Positions 26,361 through 39,086 of a stretch of DNA of 64,000 bases are shown here, piece by piece. The stretch spans positions 310,001 to 374,000 of the forward strand of contig NZ_LR738855.1 in the NCBI RefSeq assembly GCF_902702935.1. The letters run 5' to 3'. This stretch comes from Corynebacterium rouxii. Lineage in GTDB: Bacteria; Actinomycetota; Actinomycetes; Mycobacteriales; Mycobacteriaceae. The notes below the pieces were generated by a model. That model saw only the letters and a list, made by a program, of their open reading frames with translations. It was not told where the DNA came from and did no database searches. Numbering within the stretch: the first letter of the stretch is position 1; each line of letters starts with the position of its first letter. The position numbers and the translations under genes are program-made.

Positions 26361-27808
26361 GCTTAAGGGACATTTGGGGATGCGGACATTTTTTAGGAAT
26401 ATTCAGAGTAACAGTTCACGCCTGCGTTGATTGATGCTTAATCCATCGAACTCAAGCTTGATTCTATCTTCGTTATAGAAGCCAACATATTCATGAAGTG
26501 CTCGCTCTCATTCATCACAATGGGGCCACTTACACCCATAGAACATCTCATTTTTCATTCTGCCGAACAATCCCTCGCACGCTGAATTGTCGGGTGAACA
26601 TCTCTTCTTCGACATCGAACGCGTAAAGCCGATGTCCTGTGATGCTTGAATCCAACTGTTGCCCCGATAATGGCAACCACGATCGGAATGAATTACTAAT
26701 TTTGCGGGGTCAGTCGGTGCATTATTGTCAAACGCCTGCTTCAAACAGTCGTCGGCAAGCTGCTGATGAGGGTGTCGGCTCGTTGTAGCCCCGACAATCT
26801 TTCCATCGAAACAGTCCACTAACGCCGAGAAGTATATTTTCCCGTCATCAGCAGGAAACTCGGAAATATCTGTCAACCACAGTAACCCTGGTGGGTCGGC
26901 ATGAAAATTTCGTTTCACCAGATTCGGTGGGGCATCCGAAATCTCACCACGATAGGACGAATAGCAACACCTTTTCTTCACATAGCGCACCGTGAATCCT
27001 TCGGCAGAGATGATTCAACACACGACTTTCTCACTGACCTTGATACCCAGTTTCTTCAGCTGAATCCAGAATACTCGACGATTTCGGTTATCACCTCTGT
27101 CAGTTCTGCATATTTTGACGGGCTATTTAGGGCTTTGAGCTGGTAGTAGAAGCTGGATGAAGAAAGACCAACAATGTCGAGCAACAACGAAGTTGGAAAA
27201 CAAGACCGTAACGCATCGACCACAATGGCTTTGAACTTGTTACTAAGGTTGGCTGGGTCGATGGGGATCGTCTTTTTAATTCTTCTAGTTCTTTTTCTCA
27301 CACGGCCTTTTTTCGCTGATAGGCGTGCTGCCAGCTTCTTGAGTTCAGCCGCATTATCTGGAAGCGATTTCTCAAAAGCTTTACGCGTGACAATGCCTAC
27401 AGACTGTTTGCGTTCAGTTGTGCTCATCAAGCCCCACTTTCCTTCTTCGCGGAATCGTTGGGCCCAAGCATGAGATGCTCATTTTCGAGTTCAGCGAAAG
27501 CTCAGATGCGATGGTGTCAGGAGACATACCGGCGGTGAAAAGCTCAACGGCTTTTAAGTTTTGCGCTAAGTGGGTAGCGCTTTAAGTCGTATGCCGAATG
27601 GGGGCAGCTGGAGGTTCATCACGCTTTTTGATCCATCGATGGAGTGTCCAACGGCCTGGGTAGCCCAACTCACGAACGGTCTTGGTAGCAGATTGTGTTC
27701 TATCGAATACCTCTAATGCCTTAAGCCGCTGGGCATCCGTGTATCGCACATTAGTCATACGGGAAATCCTCCAAGATTTCGTCCGCATCCCCCTTTGTCC
27801 CTTAAGCC
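26361..27808 (-). mobile_element. IS3-family insertion sequence (defective) with both terminal repeats
   Basis: 1448 bases. The ends GGCTTAAGGGACATTTGGGG (26361-26380, continuing to 26388) and 27781-27808 are inverted copies with about 26 of 28 matches. It carries the remains of orfA and orfB on the minus strand. It sits at the cut end of an IS110 fragment. No target duplication is evident. Confidence 0.85.
26411..27788 (-). pseudogene. IS3-family transposase (orfA/orfB), broken
   Basis: Pieces in several frames. From the right: MTNVRYTDAQRLKALEVFDR and TVRELGYPGRWTLHRWIKKR (orfA HTH), then NLKAVELFTAGMSPDTIASE. After frame changes, KKLAARLSAKKGRVRKRTRR and VVDALRSCFPTSLLLDIVGL follow. OrfB then reads LLWLTDISEFPADDGKIYFS with the first catalytic Asp, LVIHSDRGCHYRGNSWIQAS with the second, and CEGLFGRMKNEMFYGCKWPH with the Glu. 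The end reads GFYNEDRIKLEFDGLSINQR. Several stops and frame changes separate these, so the element should not move on its own. Confidence 0.8.
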
Positions 27809-28350
27809 TTTTAAAACCGTTGCTGGAATATGGTTACTTAGATATCTCGCTTAAAAGAATTCTTGGAATTGTAGCTCACTGACGACGGGTATGAACTCGA
27901 CTATGTTCAGGATCTGACCTACAAGATGCTGCTCAAATACGCGGACATGGAGCCTTGCGTAGATGTAGCTCCATTTCTGCGTAAGGTCTAATTAGTCTCG
28001 AGCGTGTAGGCTCTGTTCGATTTTGACGAACTTGCCAGTTCTAAAAGATATTGGTTTGTGCAATGGTGTGAAACTCAAAGGCAATATCACTCGTGCTCTT
28101 CCTTCGTGGCGGCAAGCGCTTCATGCCGGCTTGAATGTGGTTCCTCTGCGTTAAGGAATGCTTCGAATATCTTGACTTCTAACTAGTCGAAGTTGTCTGT
28201 GCCGTGTGAGCTGCGAACCCTGGATTCTACGGCAATGACTGTGTCAGAAGTGTAGCGATCAAGAACTTTATTTATGCCTCGACCTTGTTCCTTTCTGAAT
28301 CAAAGACCGCGCTCGTGCTAGTTGTGGGGGCTTGCATGAGCAACTGGAGG
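27809..28350. other. Degenerate stretch at the right end of the island
   Basis: About 540 bases without an intact gene. A plus-strand frame reads LTDDGYELDYVQDLTYKMLL, then KYADMEPCVDVAPFLRKV and a stop at about 27991. A second short frame reads IGLCNGVKLKGNITRALPSW, then RQALHAGLNVVPLR and a stop at about 28156. Both look like 3' ends of lost genes that I do not recognise. Confidence 0.45.
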
Positions 28351-30002
28351 CTAGTAATCGCGGGGGGAAATCCCTGGCAGCATGCGCGGCATTACTTTGC
28401 CGGTGGCATTGCGGGGGAGCTCGTCGATGAAGTGCACATCGCGGGGGATGGAATGGTCGGCAAGCTTGGTGCGTACCCAGTCACGGACAGCGTCTTCGGT
28501 CAGGGCCCTACCCGCGGCAGTGGGGCTTTTGACGATCCACACGGCGATTCGAGCGAAGGTTTCGTCGTCGTCCACACCGCTGGCGTAGAGGTCTTGGATA
28601 CCTGGCATGGGCTCGAGGACTTCTTCTACGGACCGTGGGAAGACGTTTTCGCCGCCGACGATGATCATGTCGTCTGCACGGCCGAGCACGTACAGCAGGC
28701 CGCGTTCATCGAGGTAGCCGCGGTCGCCGATCTGGACGAGTTCGCCGACGCGCTTAATGGGGATGCGGGGGTCGGTGTAGCCGTTAAGGGTGGTGTTGTT
28801 GTAGCAGAAGATACGGCCGACGGTTCCGGCAGGAACAGGCTGGTCGTTGTCGTCGAGAATGCGGACGGTGGTGCCTTCGCAGATCTTGCCGGCAACGGTG
28901 GGGTTTTTGGCTACTTCTTCCATGTTGGCGATGGCCGCTGCGGAGATCTCGGTGCTGCCGTAGAGGTTACACAGGATTTTGCCAAAGCGATCATGGACTG
29001 CTTCGACGAGCCATGGGGATAGGGCGTGGCCGGAGGAGAAGATGAATTCGAGGCTGGAGCAGTCGATGTTTTCTTGGCCTTCGACTTCGAAGAAGCGCTT
29101 GAGGAAGATCGGGGAGGAGATCATCGCATGGATTTTGAAGCGTTCGACGTCGCGAAGCGTGCGCTCGGGGTCGAAGATTCGGCGGGTGATCACGGTGCAG
29201 CGCATGGCGAAGCTCAGGTTCAAGATTCCCCAACCCCAGGTGTGGAACACCGATGCGGTGAGCTGAACGTTCATGTTGGTGCGGAACGGAATCTCGCTGA
29301 GCACGGACCCAGGATTGTGGGGGCTTTAGGCTCGTTGCGCATTACGCCCTTGGGGATGCCGGTGGTGCCAGAGGACATGAGCACGATGGCACCGTGTTGA
29401 GGGAAAACGGGTAGGTTTCCGCGGGTGTGCGTTGCGACGATCTCCTCAAGGTCGAGGCATTCCGCAGCGCGGGGGTGCGGTTCGGCTTCGCGGTGGGCCA
29501 CGATCACAGGGATCTGGATGTTTTCGGGGAGACGCGGTAGGAATTCTTCGTCGATGACGAGCAGGTTGATACCGTCGCGGCGGATGCAGCCGTCGAGTTG
29601 ATCGCGGGAGGATCCGATGTTGAGCAGGTAGATGGAGGCGCCTGCGTAGCCTTTGGCGGTGAGCGGGTAGATGCTGCCGCGGCCGTTGCGGGCCATCACG
29701 CCGATGCGGAGGTCTTCGCTGTTGAGCTGGTAAAAGTAGCGGGCCAAGGCGCGGGAGTTGTCGCGTAGTTCTTGGTAGGTGAGGCTGCCGTCGTCGTCGA
29801 TAAGTGCGATGCGGTTGGGGCACACGCGGGCTGCTTGTTCTACTTCACGTGCGGTGGTGAAGCGATATCGTGCCATGGTGATTGGAGTACTTAGCGCTGC
29901 GAGGGGGTTGCCCTCGGTGCTGAGGAGCCCTGATGCGGCGATCGTAGGCATGTGGCGTGCCATCGATGTCAGTGTTGTCAACAGTGGCGCAATCTGGGGC
30001 AT
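28351..30002 (-). pseudogene. Acyl-CoA synthetase (AMP-forming), one frameshift
   Basis: The upstream part (ATG at 30002) reads MPQIAPLLTTLTSMARHMPT, then ARYRFTTAREVEQAARVCPN and LMSSGTTGIPKGVMRNEPKA, which holds the ATP-binding P-loop of adenylate-forming enzymes. The frame breaks near 29305-29310. The second frame, MLSEIPFRTNMNVQLTASVF on, contains the A5 motif LYGSTEISAAA, GDRGYLDERGLLYVLGRADD and the catalytic Lys region PRNATGKVMPRML. Joined, about 550 residues, matching FadD-like ligases that activate fatty acids or mycolic precursors. One base in a GGGTCC run repairs it, so recent decay or a sequencing error is possible. Confidence 0.8.
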
Positions 30003-30130
30003 GTAAGGAAAACTCCTATAACAATAATTTGTATGACATAGCGGTTTATATGCGGAAGTAATCTTGGCGTTACGTTTCGTTTGGTAACATACCTATCTTT
30101 GACAACAACTTTTAAGTAGAAAACTTTCCC

Positions 30131-30919
30131 ATGCGATCACTGACCGTCCTCTGTATTACAATCCTCGCAATCCTTGCAGTATCGCCGGCACATGCAGGTA
30201 TCACCCGCAATAATGTCGTCATTTTTGGTGACTCTATGGTGGCTGACCCGTTGGTATCAGAAGTAATCGCAGGTCGTCTCAGTGGCCAACCACATTGCCC
30301 ACATTCACCTACCAGCTACGCCGAAATCGCAGCGAAACGCCTAAGCCTAGAGTCCCGCAACTTCTCCTGCGCAGGTGCCCAAGTTCACATGGGCGGGCCA
30401 TTTTTTAAAACCTCATTTATCGCCCAGATCGACACCGCCATCGCCACCGGAGCCCTCGACCCTAACACCCGGCGCGTCTGGATCACCCAAGGGTTTAACG
30501 ATACCTGGAGTGGGCACCCCGCAGCGCAGGTGATTGCCACTATGAATGAGGTGATCGGCCGGATCCGTGCGCATGCTCCGAACGCCCGTATTCAGATCGT
30601 GGGCTATCCGAAGATCACCCATCAGGGTCAACTCTGTTTGGTGCGGTTGCCTGGTCAGCCTGCGTGGCCGATTGCTGCGGCGGTGGTCGCCACTTGGGAG
30701 GATCAAGCCTTATCGATTCAGCGCGAGGTGGCTGCGGCTACGGGCAGTGAGCTTATCGACGTCCGCTCCGCGACTGCGAATCATTCCATGTGTGCGCCGG
30801 ATGAGCAGCGCTACATTTCCAGCGTGGTGGATGTTGCGGGTGCGCCTACGCATCTGCCTGCTCATGTGAATGAGCGAGGTCATCAGGGCATTGCGGATCT
30901 TATTGTGCGTATGAGATAG
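30131..30919 (+). CDS. Secreted SGNH/GDSL-type hydrolase
   Basis: 262 residues. [20 protein letters not shown] with HAG is a signal peptide. The first SGNH block is [13 protein letters not shown] (Ser in G-D-S). A Gly-block candidate is [11 protein letters not shown], and the last is [15 protein letters not shown] (His of the triad, usually D-x-x-H; here N-E-R-G-H). Cys residues in the mature part may form disulfides. The reaction is esterase or acyl hydrolysis; the substrate is unknown, possibly cell-envelope lipid. It is divergent from the broken acyl-CoA ligase, 128 bases apart. The 3' end overlaps rmlA by 37 bases, tail to tail. Confidence 0.8.
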   Translation: MRSLTVLCITILAILAVSPAHAGITRNNVVIFGDSMVADPLVSEVIAGRLSGQPHCPHSPTSYAEIAAKRLSLESRNFSCAGAQVHMGGPFFKTSFIAQIDTAIATGALDPNTRRVWITQGFNDTWSGHPAAQVIATMNEVIGRIRAHAPNARIQIVGYPKITHQGQLCLVRLPGQPAWPIAAAVVATWEDQALSIQREVAAATGSELIDVRSATANHSMCAPDEQRYISSVVDVAGAPTHLPAHVNERGHQGIADLIVRMR

Positions 30920-31755
30920 TCCCCGTAGCCGGATTTTTTGAGTGGCTGTGCGAGTGCTTCTAGTTGGGTATCGGTGATGAGTCCGGCTTTCCATGCGGCT
31001 ACTTCTGGGGATCCGATGATAACGCCGGTGCGTTTTTGTAGTACTTCTACGTAGGCTGCGGCTTCGCTCATGGAGTCGATGGTTCCGGTGTCGAGCCATA
31101 CGTCGCCACGTTCGAGTTTGTGTACGTGGAGGCGGCCTTGTTGCAGGTAGGCATCATTAATGGCGGTGATTTCTAGTTCGCCGCGTTCGCTAGGGGTGAT
31201 TGTCTCTGCGATGCTGACGACATCGTTGTCGTAGAAGTACAGTCCCACCACCGCGTAGTTGGAGCGTGGGTGCTGGGGTTTTTCTTCAATGGATAATGCA
31301 GTGCCTATGGCATCAAAGGTAACCACGCCGTAGCGGCTGGGGTCGGATACTTCGTAGGCGAACACTGTTCCACCATGAGGCGAAGCGCAACCTTTGAGTG
31401 CTTGACCAAGGGCGGGACCGTCAAAGATGTTGTCGCCTAGGGCGAGGGCAACGCTATCATCGCCGATAAAATCGCGTCCGATGATAAACGCCTGCGCTAG
31501 ACCGTCGGGGGAGGGCTGTACTGCGTAAGAAAGCTCGATGCCCCAGGCGGAGCCGTCGCCAAGCAGGCGTTGAAACGCCGCTTGGTCCTCAGGGGTGGTG
31601 ATGATCAAGATCTCGCGAATACCCGCTTGGATCAGTGTGGTCAGCGGGTAGTAGATCATCGGCTTGTCGTAGATCGGCATAAGCTGCTTAGAAATCCCCA
31701 ACGTAATGGGGTGCAAACGAGTGCCAGAACCGCCGGCGAGAATGATGCCCTTCAT
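30883..31755 (-). CDS. rmlA: Glucose-1-phosphate thymidylyltransferase
   Basis: 290 residues. [20 protein letters not shown] is the nucleotide-binding start of RmlA, and [20 protein letters not shown] follows. [16 protein letters not shown] and [20 protein letters not shown] are further family blocks. It makes dTDP-glucose from glucose-1-phosphate and dTTP, the first step to dTDP-rhamnose. Rhamnose links arabinogalactan to peptidoglycan in corynebacteria. It follows rmlCD by 11 bases on the minus strand, so rmlB, rmlCD and rmlA form one unit in that order. Confidence 0.95.
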   Translation of the reverse strand: MKGIILAGGSGTRLHPITLGISKQLMPIYDKPMIYYPLTTLIQAGIREILIITTPEDQAAFQRLLGDGSAWGIELSYAVQPSPDGLAQAFIIGRDFIGDDSVALALGDNIFDGPALGQALKGCASPHGGTVFAYEVSDPSRYGVVTFDAIGTALSIEEKPQHPRSNYAVVGLYFYDNDVVSIAETITPSERGELEITAINDAYLQQGRLHVHKLERGDVWLDTGTIDSMSEAAAYVEVLQKRTGVIIGSPEVAAWKAGLITDTQLEALAQPLKKSGYGDYLIRTIRSAMP

Positions 31756-31766
31756 GGCTCCTAAGC

Positions 31767-33113
31767 CTACTTGGTGTCTAAGTAGTCACGCACAGCATCC
31801 CGCCATGGACGCGGTTGAAAACCCGTGGCCACAATCTTGTCCAAGTTGAATGTCGACTCCGCGGGGCGCTTGGCCAATGGACCTGTCTGGGCCTCGTACT
31901 CGGTTGTGGTAACAGACGTAACCGCCACACCGGATATCCCACAATGCTCAAACACTGCGCGGGCAAGGTCATCGCGGCCAACCACATCGCCAGAATTAGA
32001 AAGATTGTACACACCATAATCTGCGTCGCTGCGCAGCAAATGCACAATACCCGCCGCCAAATCCGCAGCATGGGTAGGTCTACCACGCTGGTCGCTAATC
32101 ACATTGGGGCGAATACCGCGCTGCGCCAACGAACGCATGGTCTCCACAAAGTTGCCCCCCTGGCCAAATACCCACGAGGTGCGCACCACATAGTGCTTCG
32201 GTGCCACAGCAGCCGCAATATCACCCGCCGCTTTCGAAGCCCCATACACCGACAACGGCGACGGCGCTTCCGTCTCCTCATGCACAGATGTGGCGCCGTC
32301 GAAAATGAAATCCGTCGACACATGCACCAACGTCAGATTATTCTCCGTAGCAATCTGCGCCAGTCGCGCCGGGGCCATAGCATTGACCTCCCACGCGCGG
32401 GCACGATCATCTTCTGCCGCATCCACATTGTTATAGGCCGCACAGTTAATAATCGCCTCATACTGGCGCCACGGGCGCTGTGGTGGGTTAACCACATCGA
32501 AATCCGCATGTGAACACAACTCGGCATCCGGCAACAATGCTGCCAGTGCGCGCCCCAACTGGCCATGCGCCCCCGTGATCAGGATGCGACGTGCCGGCAT
32601 CGGGGTGGCGTCGGCAAGCTGGGGGTGGCAACGATCCTTATCCGAAATCTCCGTGGGGGGAAGCGGCCAATCGATCATGTCCAAATTCACCGCCGTATAC
32701 GTAGCGTCCGGCGACCAATGATCATTGACCAAGTAGGTGTAACTCGTGTTATCCACCAGTGCCTGAAAACCATTGGCCACTCCACGTGGCACAAACACCG
32801 CAGTATGAGGGGTGATGGTGCAGGTGACTACCTCGCCGAAGGTGTCGGAGCCTTCCCGCATGTCGCACCACGCTCCAAACACTTCGCCATGAGCCACCGA
32901 CACGAACTTATCCCACGGCTCGGCGTGCAAGCCACGTGTCACGCCCCGCTCAGTGTTAAAAGAGATGTTGTTTTGCACCGGCTGGAAATCCGGCAAGCCC
33001 GCCGCCACCATCTTTTCCCGCTGCCAGTTCTCCTTGAACCATCCACGGTTATCACCATTGACATCGAGGTCGACAATAACAACACCGGCAATGGCAGTGG
33101 GGCGAACCTGCAT
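31767..33113 (-). CDS. rmlCD: Bifunctional dTDP-4-dehydrorhamnose 3,5-epimerase/reductase (RmlC-RmlD fusion)
   Basis: 448 residues with two enzymes in one chain. Residues 1-~165 are the RmlC cupin epimerase ([20 protein letters not shown], then [20 protein letters not shown] with the active-site His). From about residue 173 ([20 protein letters not shown]) is the RmlD reductase, a Rossmann fold with [16 protein letters not shown] and the SDR Y-x-x-x-K in [11 protein letters not shown]. The pair turns dTDP-4-keto-6-deoxyglucose into dTDP-L-rhamnose. I recall the same fusion in C. glutamicum. It follows rmlB by 38 bases. Confidence 0.93.
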   Translation of the reverse strand: MQVRPTAIAGVVIVDLDVNGDNRGWFKENWQREKMVAAGLPDFQPVQNNISFNTERGVTRGLHAEPWDKFVSVAHGEVFGAWCDMREGSDTFGEVVTCTITPHTAVFVPRGVANGFQALVDNTSYTYLVNDHWSPDATYTAVNLDMIDWPLPPTEISDKDRCHPQLADATPMPARRILITGAHGQLGRALAALLPDAELCSHADFDVVNPPQRPWRQYEAIINCAAYNNVDAAEDDRARAWEVNAMAPARLAQIATENNLTLVHVSTDFIFDGATSVHEETEAPSPLSVYGASKAAGDIAAAVAPKHYVVRTSWVFGQGGNFVETMRSLAQRGIRPNVISDQRGRPTHAADLAAGIVHLLRSDADYGVYNLSNSGDVVGRDDLARAVFEHCGISGVAVTSVTTTEYEAQTGPLAKRPAESTFNLDKIVATGFQPRPWRDAVRDYLDTK

Positions 33114-33151
33114 AATCTATCCCTTCAATCAAACGCTATTTGCGCACAACT

Positions 33152-35513
<2,362 letters not shown>

Positions 35514-35517
<4 letters not shown>

Positions 35518-37508
35518 CGCGCGCCGCCCAATGCGTCAAGCAGCCACGTATAAATCATGGCTTCCGACGCCGCCACCTGCGCATTATCCGCAGCGCCCGC
35601 ATGGCCACCCTCCGAATTCTCCCAATAATCCACAGCCTGCCCAGCAACCTTCAAAGCACGCGCAAACAACCGTGCGTGAGCGGGGTGGACACGATCATCG
35701 CGTGTCGACGTAGTCACCAACGCCGGTGGGTACGTTACCTGCGCACGAGCTGCCACATGATGCAAGGGTGAATAACTTTCCAACACCGCCCGTTCTGCCG
35801 GATCATCTGGATCCCCATACTCCGCCATCCACGACGCACCCGCCGACCACGTGTGGTACCGCAGCATGTCGGTCAGCGGCACTTGAATGACCGCAGCGTC
35901 GATCGCCTCCGGATAGCGCGTTAACGCCACCGACGTGAGCAAACCACCATTGGAACCGCCGCGCACCGCAATCTGCGAGGCATACCCGCGCTGCCGCAGA
36001 TCCGCCAGCACCGCCTGATGGTCCTCGTAAATCTTGACGCGATGACGCCGAATCACGCTTTCATGCCAGCGCGGACCGAACTCGCCACCACCGCGCAAAT
36101 TAGGTTGTACAAAATAGTTTCCCTTGCTCAGCCACGCCCGCCCGCGTATCGACGAATACCCCGGCACCAGTGAAACCTCAAAGCCGCCATAACCGCCCAC
36201 CAACGTTGGACGTGGCCCTTGAGAGAAATCGCCCACGATAAAATACGGAATCTTGGTGCCATCTGCCGACGTTGCCCAATGCTGCCTCGTCTCCAGACGA
36301 CAGGCATCAAACAACGCTGGTGCCTGCTTGACCACCTCTGGGATGGTGTGTCGGCCAAGTTCAACGCGGTATAACGTATCCGGTTGCGTAAACGACGATG
36401 CCCCCAGCCACAGCTCATCAGATTCCGAATCCGCCGCCACCACGCGCGCGGTGACCATATCGCCTACGTTGATGCGTCGCGACGCCGACCCCGGAGCCCC
36501 GCGATCAACAACCTCAATCCGGCTGGTCACATCCTCCAAAATCGTGAGCACCACATAGGAAGCCGTCAACGTCAGATCCTGCACACTCGACTGCGCAGTA
36601 GGCGTAAATACAGCGCAGAAATCCCTACGACCTGCAAGGAAATCCTCAAACAAGATAGCGCCCACACCACCGGAAGGAATGCTGGCGTACTCCTCACGTG
36701 GCAGCACATACATCCACTCACGATGGACCACCACCGTGCAATCCTCCGGCACCTCAATGATCTGCAGATGGCCATCACGCTGAATAAACGTCCGCGACCG
36801 ATAAAAGTCCAGCGCCCGACGCACAAACAACCGCTCAAAACCAGGGGCTGTCTCCGCCCACGCAGACACCGCTAAATCCGAGGTAAGGCCGCAGAAAAAC
36901 TCCTCAGCATCCGCAAGTTCTGTGCCACGCCGCCACACATGAACCCGAGCCGGATACCCAGACTCCGTCAAACTGCCGGCACCCATGTCCGTCCCCACCA
37001 GCACAGTATCGCGATCTACCCAGCACACCTGGGTCTTGGCCTCCGGAACCGCAAACGCTTGGTCTTCAACAAAACTGCCAGTAGCTAAGTCGAACTCGCG
37101 AATCTCCACCGCATCGGCACCACCGCGGCTTAATCGGATCAGCGCGCGATCAAAATGATGTGGACGCACATGCGCGCCCTTCCACACCCAGCTTTCTTCC
37201 TCGGAAGCAGCAAGGCGGTCGACGTCGATAAGCACCTGCCATTGCGGGGAATCGCCCGCAAAACTCTCTAACGTAGTACGTCGCCACACCCCACGGGGGT
37301 GGTCGCGATCCCGCCAAAAGTTATACAGATATTCGCCCCGGCGCGTCACATAAGGAATACGCGCGTCCGTATCCAGCGCCTCATGAATACTACGTTGGAG
37401 TTCATCGTTGCTCCACTTCTCTTGCGTAGCCTGCGACCACGCGCGCGCCCACTCAAGAGCGGCGGGGGAATCGATCAGCTCTAGCTCCTCAACAGGGGGG
37501 TGGTGCAT
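35514..37508 (-). CDS. Prolyl oligopeptidase-family (S9A) serine peptidase
   Basis: 664 residues. The N-terminal beta-propeller (FWRDRDHPRGVWRRTTLESF and on) gates the active site. The C-terminal hydrolase domain shows Ser in AVRGGSNGGLLTSVALTRYP, Asp in TSTRDDRVHPAHARLFARAL and His in EGGHAGAADNAQ. It cuts small peptides after Pro. Some members are annotated as PtrB or prolyl endopeptidases. No signal peptide. The stop overlaps the M1 gene start by 4 bases. A hairpin at 37543-37578 separates it from mytC upstream, so it has its own promoter in 37509-37542 or reads through. Confidence 0.9.
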
Positions 37509-37542
37509 CGCCGGCGTGTCCTTTCCTCAGAGTAATAAAAAG

Positions 37543-37578
37543 CCTCGCTGATAACGCACTTAAAGCGTATCAGCGAGG
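37543..37578 (-). terminator. Terminator downstream of the mycolyltransferase gene
   Basis: CCTCGCTGATA pairs with TATCAGCGAGG (11 bp). On the minus strand the stem is followed by CTTTTTATTACT. Confidence 0.85.
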
Positions 37579-37595
37579 AAGTAAAGCGAAGAGAT

Positions 37596-38663
37596 TTACT
37601 TGTTAAAAGCCATGTTGAACAGCTCCCACGATGCAACCATTTCCTCTTCCCAGTAGCCCCACGAATGGGTGCCAGTGTTGCGGAAGTTGAATGTAGCTGG
37701 AATGTTCAGGGAATCCAGCTTGACCTTGAGGTCATGGGTGCACATGTTGGTGCCAGCCTCGATGATGCCGCCCTCGGTGGAAGTGATCAAGTTAGTAACA
37801 AAAATGGTGGCAGGGTCTTTACCGGCCAAGCGAGGGCTGGAAGGAAGATCGTACTTGCCGACGGTGCCAGAGTTGTTGGACACATATACCTCAGTGCCGC
37901 GCAGGTTCTCAGCGTTGATCAGAGCATCATTCTTGCGGTTGACTTCGCCGCCCTGTGGCCCCCACATCTGCTCAGGGGTTGCGCCACCGCGCTCCAAGGT
38001 CAGGCGAAGGAAGTGGTAGGTCAGCGGGCTAGAGGTTGCAGCACAACCGGAGAAGGAACCGGTAGCGTCGTAGAAGCCCTGTGCGTGCTCAGCCAGAAGC
38101 AAAGCGCTGGTAGCGGACATAGACAAGCCGGCGATCGCGCGTTTATTAGAAGCCTTAAGGTGGCCTTCGATTGGTCCTGGAAGCTCCTTGGTCAAGAAGG
38201 TTTCCCAGTTCTGTTTGCCGCCCAAGGAAGGTGCATCAGATACCCAGTCGGTGTAGTAGGAGAACTTACCGGCCATAGGGATAACAACGTTGACGTCTTT
38301 ATCGCGGTAGAAGTCCAACGCCTTGGTCTGCATGACCCAGTTAGCGCTGCCCTCGCCACCATCGCCACCGTTGAGCAGGTAGATGGTAGGGCGGCCTGGG
38401 TTAGCTGCCTTCAAAACAACCAATGGCACATCGCGGTTCATGGAAGGGGAGTGAGCCCACATTTCCACGACGCGGTCGCCTGTAGCCTTCTCGCGCCATG
38501 CAGGATTCAGGCCTGGGGTTGCACCTTCATGGACAGTGGCAGGAGCAACCTGACCACGAACAGTGTCTGGGTTGAGGTTAGCTGCTTGTGCGGGGGCTAC
38601 CATTGCGCCGGCTACGGATGTAGCAGCAATGGAAAGCGCCGCGAGAGAACGACGGAACTTCAT
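37596..38663 (-). CDS. mytC: Secreted mycolyltransferase (antigen 85/Cmt family), probably MytC
   Basis: 355 residues. MKFRRSLAALSIAATSVAGA and MVAPAQAA give a signal peptide cut near residue 27. It has an alpha/beta-hydrolase fold with TIYLLNGGDGGEGSANW, the Ser nucleophile in KRAIAGLSMSATSALLLAEH (about Ser181), and the catalytic His in NTGTHSWGYWEEE (about 333). It lacks the long C-terminal repeats of Cop1. These enzymes move corynomycolate between trehalose monomycolate and envelope acceptors. In C. glutamicum, MytC (cg0413/cmt1) O-mycoloylates small porin peptides, and I think this is its orthologue from size and the nearby rml genes and lpd. The MytC assignment is inference. Confidence 0.85.
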   Translation of the reverse strand: MKFRRSLAALSIAATSVAGAMVAPAQAANLNPDTVRGQVAPATVHEGATPGLNPAWREKATGDRVVEMWAHSPSMNRDVPLVVLKAANPGRPTIYLLNGGDGGEGSANWVMQTKALDFYRDKDVNVVIPMAGKFSYYTDWVSDAPSLGGKQNWETFLTKELPGPIEGHLKASNKRAIAGLSMSATSALLLAEHAQGFYDATGSFSGCAATSSPLTYHFLRLTLERGGATPEQMWGPQGGEVNRKNDALINAENLRGTEVYVSNNSGTVGKYDLPSSPRLAGKDPATIFVTNLITSTEGGIIEAGTNMCTHDLKVKLDSLNIPATFNFRNTGTHSWGYWEEEMVASWELFNMAFNK

Positions 38664-38913
38664 TGAAACTTCTAAAGACTTCCTGTGCGATTAAAGGGGC
38701 GAGCTGTGCGACGAGCACTTAGTAGAGTCATCGCTTTCTAAGAAGAAAATGTTAACAGCTTGGTAGAAAAGAAGATAGAAGAAGCGACGCATGTGCCCTC
38801 GCTCTGTGGCGAGGTGCTCAGTTAGCCTAAAGTCACAGGAGTGAACTATGGTTTACTTGTGTAACATCGCAGTGGAACGTACTTACCTAAGTTAAATAAG
38901 GAGTCCCCTTCCC
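38664..38913. promoter_or_regulatory. Divergent promoter region, mytC / 33-residue peptide
   Basis: 250 bases with no gene. Weak DtxR-like core GTTAGCCTAA at 38821-38830 (about 13 of 19 positions of the consensus with flanks). GTGTAACATCGCAG and a possible -10 TTAAAT-type site lie before the peptide gene. The RBS of the peptide is TAAGGAG at 38897-38903. Confidence 0.4.
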
Positions 38914-39015
38914 ATGGATCAGATTATCCTCGCAATCTCCAGCATTTTCGGTGCTCTTAGCCACTCTGGCTCTTCCGGACTGAGCTTTGTTTCCCACTTC
39001 TTGGGATTCTTCTGA
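38914..39015 (+). CDS. 33-residue hydrophobic Ser-rich peptide, possible mycomembrane peptide
   Basis: The ORF MDQIILAISSIFGALSHSGS, then SGLSFVSHFLGFF, has a clear ribosome site (AAGGAG, ending 10 bases before the ATG). It is amphipathic-like, with five Ser in ten residues in the middle and hydrophobic ends. Corynebacterial porins PorA and PorH are short peptides without a signal peptide, O-mycoloylated on Ser by MytC. The gene lies right next to a mytC-like gene and is divergent from it. The link is an inference from size, Ser content and context, and homology to PorA/PorH is not visible. It stands 71 bases before lpd. Confidence 0.5.
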   Translation: MDQIILAISSIFGALSHSGSSGLSFVSHFLGFF

Positions 39016-39086
39016 TAGATCATCTTTTTGTTTAATTTGCTCAGAGGGCACGACAATTTGATGTGATGCACGTATCCTAGGAAACT

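Noticed and set aside
16700..28350. A second copy of the tRNA-Thr 3' end as right attachment site
   Set aside because: No repeat of the T-arm/acceptor sequence was found by eye; a programmed search is needed.
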